Shown here: positions 30,813 through 39,375 of the stretch, one piece after another
Numbering within the stretch: the first letter of the stretch is position 1
Layout of the letters: each line of letters begins with the position of its first letter
Assembly: GCA_023014365.1 (NCBI GenBank)
Contig: JAEBUN010000013.1
Span: 1,161,927-1,225,926 of the forward strand
Length of the DNA: 64,000 nt
Reading direction: 5' to 3'
DNA from: Lepiota brunneoincarnata
Lineage: Eukaryota > Basidiomycota > Agaricomycetes > Agaricales > Agaricaceae
Notes under the pieces: model-generated
Seen by the model: only the letters and a program-made list of their open reading frames with translations
Told to the model about the DNA's origin: nothing
Databases searched by the model: none
Position numbers and translations under genes: made by a program

Positions 30813-30896
30813 CTCTCCCTCAATGAAGAAAAGGAACTCGACACATTCCTAGAAGAAAACCTTCAAAAGGGATACATTCGACCATCCGAATCGCCA

Positions 30897-33668
30897 ATGG
30901 CATCACCTTTCTTCTTTGTAGGAAAGAAAGACGGAAAACTACGCCCCTGTCAAGATTACAGGTACCTCAACGAGCATACCATCAAAAATGCATACAACCT
31001 CCCCCTCATCTCTCATATTCTCGACAAACTCCGAGGATCAAAATACTTTACCAAACTCAACGTACGAGCAGGATACAACAACATCCGCATACGCAAAGGA
31101 GATGAATGGAAAGGAGCCTTCAGGACACCCCGAGGATTATTCGAACCCACGGTCATGTTCTTTGGAATGTGTAACTCCCCAGCAACATTCCAAACCATGA
31201 TGGACTCATTATTTCGAAAACTCATTGACAATGGAGGAGTAATCGTTTACATGGACGACATCCTCATTCACGCAAAAACAAAACAAGAACTCCGACGCCT
31301 CACAAGAGAAGTACTCAAGATACTCAAGGACAACGATCTATACCTCAAAACCGAGAAATGCGAATTCGAACGACAACGACTCAAATATCTAGGAGTTATT
31401 ATCACTCCCGACTCAGTTTCGATGGACCCAGCAAAGCTCAAAGGCATCGCTGAATGGCCAACACCAACTACCCCGTGCGACGTACGAAAATTCATAGGAT
31501 TTTGCAACTTCTATCGAAAATTCATACACCAATATGCCACATGGGCAAAACCTCTCAATGCCCTAATGTCCAAAACCAAGAAATTCGAATGGACAGAAGA
31601 ATGCCAGAACGCCTTCGATACTCTCAAGAGAAAATTCCAAAGCGAACCGGTATTAATGGTCCCTGACCGAGACAAACCCTTCGAAATCGAATGCGACGCA
31701 TCACTATTTGCATCAGGAGCAGTCCTACTTCAACACGATAACAATGGAGTTAAACACCCAATCGCATACTTCTCGAAAGGATTCTCACCAGCCGAACGCA
31801 ACTATCATTGCTCCGAACAGGAACTCTTCGCCATTATCCGAGCACTCAAAGAATGGCGCCACCACATAGAAGGATCATCACACAAGACCATCGTATGGTC
31901 AGATCACGACAACCTTTGCCACTGGAGAAAACCTGAAGACCTCAGCAGAAGACAAGCCCGATGGATTGCCTACATGCAACGATTTGACATCAAAATCCGA
32001 CATATCCCTGGAAAGAAAAATGGACCAGCAGATGCCCTTTCCAGACGACCCGATCATGAACCCAAGACAAGAGACAACGAACAGGTCGTTGCACTCCCTG
32101 ACAAATTCTTCACCCCAGAACAGCCACAACATATCCATATTATCGACGAAAACACTAAAAAGGAAATAAAAGAGCTGTGGAAGAAAAAGAAACAGACCGA
32201 CATCGCCCAAGAAGATGACTCAGGACACCCACATGTTCAAGGAAAGCTATTTATACCACAAGATTTACACCTCAGACGCCGCTTACTGCAAAGAGTACAC
32301 GACTCACCTACCGCAGGACACCCTGGAATCGCAGAAACAACTAGAAAACTCCAGGAATACGCCTACTGGCCCGGGATGCGATCATTTGTCAAAAACTACG
32401 TCAAAGGATGTGGTGCTTGCCAGCAATACAAGATCAATCGCCACCCCTTAAAACCACCGCTCCAACCCATCCCTGGACCCCATTCTACCCGTCCATTCTC
32501 GAACATCTCGATGGATCTTATCACAGACCTACCCCCGGACGGACCCCATGATTCTATACTGGTCGTGGTCGACCAGCTTACGAAGGGGATAATTCTAGAA
32601 CCTACTGCGAAAACCGCCAACGCGGACAAGATCGCTGAAATTCTTATCAAACGGCTATTCTCTAGATTTGGCCTTCCCGAGAAAATTCTCAGTGATCGCG
32701 ACCCCAGATTCGCTGCCAAATCCATGAAAGAATTCTACAAACAACTCGGAATCGAACAAGCACTCTCTACCGCCTACCACCCCCAGACAGACGGACAAAC
32801 AGAACGATTCAATCAAGAAATAGAACTCTACCTTGGCATCTATTGCTCATCGAACCCGAACAAATGGGTAAAGGCACTCCCACTCCTGGAATACGTCCAC
32901 AACTCGAAAACACATGCCGAACACCAACATACCCCATTTGAACTCCTCTATGGATCAAGCCCCAAAGGATTTCCGACCTCCGAGGAGCCAACGAACATTC
33001 CAGCAATAGGAGAGAAGTTTAAATACCTCGCCAAAATATGCCAAGAAGCCCAAGCTGTGCATGAACAAGCCAGACTAAAAATGGCTGCAAGATATAACCG
33101 GCCAGATATCAATCTAAAAGTTGGACAGAAGGTTTGGCTCGACAACCGCAACCTCCCAATTCAGTACGCCTCAAAGAAACTGGCCCAACGCCGAGAAGGT
33201 CCCTTCACCATAACAAGAAAACTCGGACCTGTTACCTATGAACTAAAATTACCCACCAAATGGAAGATCCACAACAAGTTTCATGCGAGCCTCCTAATGC
33301 CTGCAGAAGAGAACGACACACATGGGGAATACAACACAGCCCCACCACCCGACCTTGTAAATGGAGAAGAAGAATACGAGGTCGAGTCAATACTGCGCCA
33401 CAGAAAATTCCGGAACAAGTATCAATTCCTAGTCAGATGGAAAGGATACCTTCCCACTGAGGATTCCTGGGAGCCAGAAGCAAACCTGGAGAATGCCAAG
33501 GAAGTCATTGAAGAATATAAAAGGGCCCACAAACTAGACAACCCCACCAATGACCCAACCACCCAACACTCGAGCAACCACTCCAGACCTCCCAGAGCCA
33601 GACAACAATGGACGCCTTCTCATCCGGGAAAGAATCATATCCCTGGCGAACCACGTCACAGGAAATAG
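30897..33668 (+). CDS. Gypsy E-b reverse transcriptase - RNase H - integrase - chromodomain (923 aa)
   Basis: RT: MASPFFFVGKKDGKLRPCQD at the start, TKLNVRAGYNNIRI, and YMDD at residues 118-121. RNase H: FEIECDASLFASGAVLLQHD, with ELFAIIRALKEWRHHIEG. Integrase: HHCC domain (HDSPTAGHPG..GCGACQQYKINRHP, about 470-510), then the DDE triad Asp540 (MDLITD), Asp600 (SDRDPRF) and Glu636 (TERFNQE), with the canonical 35 residues between the last two. The GPFTITRKLGPVTYELKLP block and a chromodomain (EEEYEVESILRHRKF, FLVRWKGY, about 826-880) follow. The chromodomain probably steers integration to modified chromatin. First Met is internal; upstream frame is open back to the TGA at 30812. Confidence 0.95.
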   Translation: MASPFFFVGKKDGKLRPCQDYRYLNEHTIKNAYNLPLISHILDKLRGSKYFTKLNVRAGYNNIRIRKGDEWKGAFRTPRGLFEPTVMFFGMCNSPATFQTMMDSLFRKLIDNGGVIVYMDDILIHAKTKQELRRLTREVLKILKDNDLYLKTEKCEFERQRLKYLGVIITPDSVSMDPAKLKGIAEWPTPTTPCDVRKFIGFCNFYRKFIHQYATWAKPLNALMSKTKKFEWTEECQNAFDTLKRKFQSEPVLMVPDRDKPFEIECDASLFASGAVLLQHDNNGVKHPIAYFSKGFSPAERNYHCSEQELFAIIRALKEWRHHIEGSSHKTIVWSDHDNLCHWRKPEDLSRRQARWIAYMQRFDIKIRHIPGKKNGPADALSRRPDHEPKTRDNEQVVALPDKFFTPEQPQHIHIIDENTKKEIKELWKKKKQTDIAQEDDSGHPHVQGKLFIPQDLHLRRRLLQRVHDSPTAGHPGIAETTRKLQEYAYWPGMRSFVKNYVKGCGACQQYKINRHPLKPPLQPIPGPHSTRPFSNISMDLITDLPPDGPHDSILVVVDQLTKGIILEPTAKTANADKIAEILIKRLFSRFGLPEKILSDRDPRFAAKSMKEFYKQLGIEQALSTAYHPQTDGQTERFNQEIELYLGIYCSSNPNKWVKALPLLEYVHNSKTHAEHQHTPFELLYGSSPKGFPTSEEPTNIPAIGEKFKYLAKICQEAQAVHEQARLKMAARYNRPDINLKVGQKVWLDNRNLPIQYASKKLAQRREGPFTITRKLGPVTYELKLPTKWKIHNKFHASLLMPAEENDTHGEYNTAPPPDLVNGEEEYEVESILRHRKFRNKYQFLVRWKGYLPTEDSWEPEANLENAKEVIEEYKRAHKLDNPTNDPTTQHSSNHSRPPRARQQWTPSHPGKNHIPGEPRHRK

Positions 33669-34764
33669 CCAACCTAACCTTGCCACCGATACCGCTGACG
33701 ACCAACCAGACAGGACCAACAGTCCTTATATCATCCGGCATACCTTCCTTCCCTCCAACCAACCCGAGATACGATCCATCCTTTTACACGAAGTTCCCTT
33801 TCATATTACCGGAACCCGTCTTAAACACAGTCCAGCGATGGTACCCCTGGTCGACACCTGCTGGAAGACATTTACTGCTCTTCTGTATCACAAGCGCCTC
33901 GTCCACGACCAAGCAACAGAATTTGAAAAACTATGCACCACTATTCTTTCTAGCGCAACAGAGGAACAGGACTGCAATACCATTTCTGCCATGCTATCAA
34001 CCGCTCTCACCGAATTCCCGTTCGAGAGTCCGATCCCAAGCCCGAGCAATGGAAACGGAAGTCAGGACCGCCCTATCCTACCTATCGGGACCACCACCCA
34101 ACCTTCCAACCCTCCCATGGTGGATACGAGTAACCAACCATCAAGTGTTGTACAAGCTATATCTGCTTCTAATGACGCCCCCATCGGGACTACCACCACT
34201 CACTTATCCACCACCCGAACTCGCTGCAATTGCTGCCATCGATTCGGCCATATCAAAGCAGGATGCCCGCGCTACCAATGTCGATATTGTCGAAAGATTG
34301 CCCCAGGCCATTACGAGAAGCACTGCGAGAGAAACCCTTACCAGCATCAACCTGCAAGTATGGTACCTGGCCTGTATCGCCGCCCACGAGGAATACCAAG
34401 CAGAGCTCGATCCCTCACACGCGAAACCACAAACAACAATATTCGACACATTGTTGCAAGCACCGAGCAGCGCCCCGCTTCAGCCAGACCCCTCCGCACC
34501 CAAATTCAAAATGCCCCCGTCGTCATTCCGACCACCAACGCCACCACCACATCTGCTAGTGGAAGCCACCGACTTCCTGAATCGATCCTTCGGCGCACCC
34601 ACCACCATTCGCTCCAGAGAACCCATCGTCATCGACCTCACCCAAGACCCGCCATCCCCAGACCACCAAGCTACCGAAGCGACTCCCCAGAACCCGACCC
34701 ATACTTCGACTGGGACCCCATCACTGAATCAAACATTACAGGAGAGCCTGTCGGATTATACTGA
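33550..34764 (+). CDS. Gypsy E-b downstream zinc-knuckle protein (404 aa)
   Basis: Starts 119 bases before pol ends, in another frame (MTQPPNTRATTPDLPEPDNN). Residues 226-239 are a CX2CX4HX4C knuckle (CNCCHRFGHIKAGC), followed by CX2CX6HX4C (CRYCRKIAPGHYEKHC). The C-terminus ESNITGEPVGLY resembles SNITGEPCGSF in D and D2, which argues for selection on this frame. The N-terminal 220 residues have a possible helical middle (PLVDTCWKTFTALLYHK, FEKLCTTILSSATEEQ). By its knuckles it probably binds RNA or single-stranded DNA; I know no assigned function for such a post-integrase protein. Confidence 0.75.
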   Translation: MTQPPNTRATTPDLPEPDNNGRLLIRERIISLANHVTGNSQPNLATDTADDQPDRTNSPYIIRHTFLPSNQPEIRSILLHEVPFHITGTRLKHSPAMVPLVDTCWKTFTALLYHKRLVHDQATEFEKLCTTILSSATEEQDCNTISAMLSTALTEFPFESPIPSPSNGNGSQDRPILPIGTTTQPSNPPMVDTSNQPSSVVQAISASNDAPIGTTTTHLSTTRTRCNCCHRFGHIKAGCPRYQCRYCRKIAPGHYEKHCERNPYQHQPASMVPGLYRRPRGIPSRARSLTRETTNNNIRHIVASTEQRPASARPLRTQIQNAPVVIPTTNATTTSASGSHRLPESILRRTHHHSLQRTHRHRPHPRPAIPRPPSYRSDSPEPDPYFDWDPITESNITGEPVGLY

Positions 34765-35179
34765 GGATATGTCTGATGAGGACATCAGACCTTACGAAGG
34801 GGATAATGTTATGAACAGTCCAGACCGGGAGGAACAAGAATTACTGTTCGACTTTACAAGATGGGTACAGGAAACTACAGACCAACTACGGGCGCAAGAA
34901 TACGAAGACGAGGAAGGGGAATATTACACCGCCATGCAGGACCTGGCGAGAGAAGCAGGAATGGAGATAACCTTGGAGGATATATTGGAATACCCCGAGG
35001 ACGAGGAAGATAACCATGGATCAACCGACCCAACCTCCGATACGGATGGAAGCACTGAGAGAATGGAGAGCGAGAACGGAGAGGACTCCATGGAGATACA
35101 ATCGGGAGAAGAAGATTATGAGTCAGAGGAAAGCGATGGAACATCGCACAGCAGTAGCGAGAGTACTGACTCATTGTAA
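33608..35179 (+). CDS. Gypsy E-b +1-frame ORF extending into 3' LTR U3 (523 aa)
   Basis: Overlaps the zinc-knuckle ORF in the +1 register over almost its whole length, then reads through the PPT (PYEGDN-V-M) into the U3, ending at ..SSSESTDSL (35179). The C-terminal 122 residues are strongly acidic (EYEDEEGEYYTAMQDLAREA; EYPEDEEDNHGSTDP). A SUMO-interaction-like hydrophobic patch, REPIVIDLTQDPPSPD, lies before the acidic part. The acidic tail is recognisable in the LTRs of E2 and E3. No domain family recognised. Confidence 0.65.
   Translation: MDAFSSGKESYPWRTTSQEIANLTLPPIPLTTNQTGPTVLISSGIPSFPPTNPRYDPSFYTKFPFILPEPVLNTVQRWYPWSTPAGRHLLLFCITSASSTTKQQNLKNYAPLFFLAQQRNRTAIPFLPCYQPLSPNSRSRVRSQARAMETEVRTALSYLSGPPPNLPTLPWWIRVTNHQVLYKLYLLLMTPPSGLPPLTYPPPELAAIAAIDSAISKQDARATNVDIVERLPQAITRSTARETLTSINLQVWYLACIAAHEEYQAELDPSHAKPQTTIFDTLLQAPSSAPLQPDPSAPKFKMPPSSFRPPTPPPHLLVEATDFLNRSFGAPTTIRSREPIVIDLTQDPPSPDHQATEATPQNPTHTSTGTPSLNQTLQESLSDYTEDMSDEDIRPYEGDNVMNSPDREEQELLFDFTRWVQETTDQLRAQEYEDEEGEYYTAMQDLAREAGMEITLEDILEYPEDEEDNHGSTDPTSDTDGSTERMESENGEDSMEIQSGEEDYESEESDGTSHSSSESTDSL
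34796..34806 (+). promoter_or_regulatory. Gypsy E polypurine tract
   Basis: GAAGGGGATAA directly before the LTR start TGTTATG. It would prime plus-strand DNA synthesis. It is also coding in the +1 ORF. Confidence 0.7.
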
Positions 35180-35504
35180 TATAAATAACGCTAGGATGCC
35201 ATCAGCCAGGATGTGCATCATGGTCAGGACTGCGCACGACCAGTAGAACAGCCAAGTAACCTATAACGAGTATATAGCACCTCATAGGTATATAAGGCCT
35301 GTACAAGTAGAGATTAAAGCCTCAAGCTTTAATCTTGTTAACAGCGGTCGTTTACCTCTCTGCCTTAACTTGGCGTCTTCCCTCGTTATCTCATTGAGCG
35401 CGATCCACTAAGCTCTATAAGGCCAACCGTCTCAGACACCTTGTAGAGTGATTGAAGGCCGTCTCCAGTTATCCTCGGATACAGAAGGAGCACGGATCAT
35501 AACA
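34807..35504 (+). repeat. Gypsy E-b 3' LTR (698 bp)
   Basis: Same length and ends as the 5' LTR. Visible differences include ggccgtctcc against ggccatctcc, ctcagacacc against ctcggacacc and gcgcacgacc against gcgcatgacc; most are at CpG. It ends at 35504 and attac follows. Confidence 0.95.
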
Positions 35505-38500
35505 ATTACGCCTATGAGTGTCGCAAACCAAAGAAAGAAGGGGGAGCAGAAAAGTCAGCACCCAAAGCTTTGAAAAAGGAAGCACCCAAACCTAAACCAG
35601 CGAGCGTAAATGCAGTCATGGATGACTTCGAGGATGAAGCCCTGATGGTGGAAATGGATGACAAGATCGAGATCATGGATGACGATGCCGACTGGGGCAT
35701 CCTGATTGTTGCTACAATAGAAGTAAGCAAATTAGAAGAAGATCTCCCTGATTTCAAAGAGACAGACCTACTAGAAGAGGTCTATGCCACCTCCGAAGAC
35801 AATGAATTCTTCACAGGGCAGGTTCAAGAACAGAACCTCCATATGCACATTGAACTATTTGATTCAGGGACATCCAGGCATATCTCACCATATCGAGATG
35901 CCTTTGTAAAACTGCAGAGCATCCCCCCTTGACCCCTAAAGGCTGCCAATAAACAGAGTTTCAGTGTGATTGGGATCGGTGATATAATCCTTGACTTACC
36001 AAATGGCAGTACCACCTCAAAACTGCATTTATCCAACGTCCTGTACTCACCTGAGGCTGGGTACACCCTCATATCCATCGGACGACTCAATGAAGCTGGA
36101 TATATGGTCACATTTGCAAATGGCAGATGTATTATACATGAACTGGGTGGAAACAAAATAGCTGAGATCCCACGAAACCAAGCAGCCCTATACAAACATG
36201 TCAGGGAAGGAGAAATTGAGGTGAATGCTGTCTGTGAGACACTCACTCTCGACAAGATGCATCAACGGCTTGGCCACATCGCACCAGCAGCCATGAAAAG
36301 ACTTCTACGTGAAGGAATGGTGATCGGTTTACAACTAGACTCCAACAGAGACACAAACCTGTCCTGCAATTCATGTATATTCACAAAATTGACACAGCAG
36401 CCAATCGCAAAGGCTCGGCAAGGCACAGGGGCAACTAGCTTTGCCCAGGAAATACACTCCGATGTGTGGGGACCTGCCAAAACAGAGTCACGAAGGGGAC
36501 GTAAATACTACATTACCTTTACTGATGATTATTCTCGATGGACACATGTGGATTTCCTGTCAAATAAATCTGACACCTTCGACACGTACAAATAGTTTGA
36601 GGCATGGTGCGAGACGCAGTTCCAAGCTCGCGTGAAGGCCCTACATTTGGACAGAGGTGGAGAGTACACTGGGAATGATTTTCAGCAGTATCTCAGATTG
36701 CGAGGCACAGAGATCAAGCTCACTGTGCATGATACTCCCCAGCACAACGGAATAGCCGAATGTCGCAATCACACCATCATGGAACAATTCTGAGCCATGA
36801 ACCACATTGCTCGTCTCCCAGAATACCTGTGGCCTGAAGGAGTTTGCCATGTCGTGTGGCTAAAAAAAAGAATAGGGACAAAAGCAATTGCAGGGACAAT
36901 GCCCTATGAGGTCCTGTACAGCAAGAAGCAAGATCTTCAAGCAGTATGCGAATGGGGAGAGGAATGCTGGGTGCACAAGCCAGGGGTAAATAAAATGGCT
37001 GATCGTGCTAAAAAGGGCCGGTGGCTGGGTTTTGACCTGGAAAGCAATAGCATACAAGTCTGGATACCTGCCACAGGTGCCGTGAGGGTAGAACAAAACA
37101 TCCGTTTCAGAATGGAGGCAAATCTCGAGGGGGAGAATGTGCAAATCAGCGAGATTCGCAGTGAGCAACCACTCACCATGCACCAGACCACCATACAACC
37201 CTCAAGCCAGCCACAAACAAGTGCTGAAACCCCTAGCAAGCCACTAGAGGTCCCAACAAACCCCCCAGAGTCAGTGGTACAACTGCTAACAAAGACAGAC
37301 AACCAGGACCTGCCCCAGAGTGACCGTCCACAATGTATCTGCATGCCAAGCCAAAAAGCTTGCAAAATCCTTGAGGGAACAGCCATAACAATGGCTGAGG
37401 AGCTAGATTGGGAGGACGTGCATGCCCTAGCAGCTGAAATGGAGTCCGTTGAGGCATTGGAACCAGGAAGCCTCAAAGAGGCTAGAGAACGAGTGGACTG
37501 GCCACTATGGGAGAGTGCAATAAAGGAGGAGTTAGCTACCCTCAAAGCTGCAGGGACATGGGAACTAGTGGACACACCACCTGGCATAAATTGAGTGGGC
37601 TCGAAGTGGGTTTTTCGAGCCAAGAAGGATCCAGCTGGCAATGTTGTCAAGTACAAGGCCAGGCTTGTCACGCAAGGATTTTTGCAGGTGCCTGGAGTAG
37701 ATTACTTCGACACATTCACTCCAGTAACATGTCTGGCATCAATTTGGGCAGTGCTGGCCATCGCAGCAGCAAGGGACATGGAGTTGCACCAGATAGACAT
37801 AAAGGGTGCTTACCTAAACGGTCAGCTGGACGACAACAAAGTTGTCTACATGTCACAGCCTCCTGGTTACCGCGATCCCCTACATCCTCACAAGCTCTGC
37901 CGCCTCCGAAAAACTCTCTATGGGCTCAAACAGTCTGGCTGACGATGGTATCAAAAATTATGCGAGATCCTGGTGGACAATCTTGGCTTCACAAGATGTG
38001 AAGTCGATCAGAGTGTGTTTTTTAAAGATACACCTCCTGATCTCACCATCATTCTAGTCCATGTTGATGACTGTACACTGGCAGCCACTAAAATCGCTCT
38101 AGTTGCCTGGACAAAGTCTGGAATATCCGGCTTTGTTGAAATTTTGGACTTAGGAGAGCTGCACTGGCTCTTAGGCATCGAGATCAAATGAGACCGCACA
38201 AACCAAAAAATTTTCATGTCCCAGTGATCCTACATCGACGCCTTGCTTTGTCGCTTTGGTTTGGAAGATGCCAAACCACTCAGTGTGCCTATGGACCCAT
38301 CCACCCACATTATGGTTGATGCAGCACCAAAATCGACAGCCAAAATCACTTGGATGGCCCAAGTTCCTTATCAGGAAGCTGTGGGCACCCTCATGTATGC
38401 TGCCCTAGGCACTCGTCCTGACATTGCATACACCATCCAACACCTCTCCCGCTATCTGAAAAACCTGGGTGAGGCTCACTGGGATGCTGTCAAACGCGTT

Positions 38501-39032
38501 TTTCATTACCTCAAAGGCACTCAAGAACTTTGGCTCACTTATGGAGGCCATGGCCAAGATCTTACAGGGTACAGTGATGCAGATGGCAACATGGCTGAGG
38601 ACTATCATGCTACATCTGGTTATGCACTTATTATCAATGGAGGGGCTGTTTCCTGGAGTGCGAAACGGCAGGAGATAGTCACTCTATCAACAACAGAATC
38701 TGAGTATGTAGCAGCAACCCATGCAGCCAAAGAGATTCTTTGGCTGCGCTCCCTTATTTTGCAGGTTTTCGGCACCCCCCTTCCCACCACCACTCTCTTC
38801 TCGGACAACCAGTCTGCGATCATGCTTGCGAAGGACCATCAATATCACGTGAGAACAAAACACATTGATATTTAGTATCATTTTATTTGATGGATCGTCG
38901 AGGAAGGAAAATTAAGGCTAATCTATTGCCCTACCGAAGAAATGGTTGCCAACGTTTTTACGAAAGCTCTTGCATTGCTGAAGGTCAAGCATTTCACTCA
39001 AGAACTCGGCCTGTCCTTGGCTTGAGGGGGAG
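35505..39032 (+). pseudogene. Copia H, 3' part: Gag end, protease, integrase, RT, RNase H
   Basis: It starts with the second half of the Gag knuckle (AYECRKPKK). Then protease (HIELFDSGTSRHISPYRDAF), GAG-pre-integrase HHCC (MHQRLGHIAPAAMKRLLREG..CNSC), integrase (EIHSDVWGPAKT; LHLDRGGEYTGNDF; GIAECRNHT), RT (WVFRAKKDPAGNVVKYKARL; QIDIKGAYLNGQLDD; ILVHVDDCTL) and RNase H (TGYSDADGNMAEDYHATSGY; LFSDNQSAIMLAKDHQYHVR). The integrase-before-RT order is that of Ty1/copia. At least nine in-frame stops, mostly TGA, make it dead. A PPT-like ttgagggggag precedes the LTR. Confidence 0.95.
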
Positions 39033-39375
39033 TGTAGGAATTTTACAAGCCAGTGGACAGTCGATGCAATGTCGGCTGGACTCTCTCGTTAGTCTCTATT
39101 TGGACATGGACCCTACTTGCGCAAATTGCAATCTTGCGATTTATTTACTATTTTATTTCTATTCCCATTCAGTAAAAACTTCGGTTACCTAGCATACAGA
39201 CATGTAGCTAGGCTTTCCTCAGTATTCATGCGCATAACGAGTGACTGAGGTGAGCATCCACATTTACATCTACTATACTTATGTTAAGCTTATGTTTGTA
39301 GTCTTATATTCTTACAGGTTAGCTAATATACAGTACTCATGTGTATAACGAGTGACTGAGTCTTATATTCTTACA
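39033..39375 (+). repeat. Copia H 3' LTR (343 bp, with 111-bp extra segment)
   Basis: TGTAGGAATTTTACAAG...TCTTATATTCTTACA. Relative to the 5' LTR it carries 111 extra bases flanked by repeats of ataacgagtgactgag. TSD ggtaa follows at 39376-39380, matching the copy at 22612-22616 (as ttacc). Confidence 0.85.

Larger units (their letters stand above)
27263..35504 (+). mobile_element. Gypsy E copy b: near-intact Ty3/gypsy chromovirus
   Basis: 8242 bp with 698-bp LTRs (TGTTATGA...TCATAACA), self-complementary PBS, Gag, protease, an uninterrupted 923-aa RT-RNase H-integrase-chromodomain frame, two overlapping 3' ORFs and a PPT. The only clear lesion is one TGA between protease and RT, shared with copy a. 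LTRs of this copy differ at only a handful of sites that I could see, so it is young. The flanks tattt and attac do not match each other. Confidence 0.95.
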
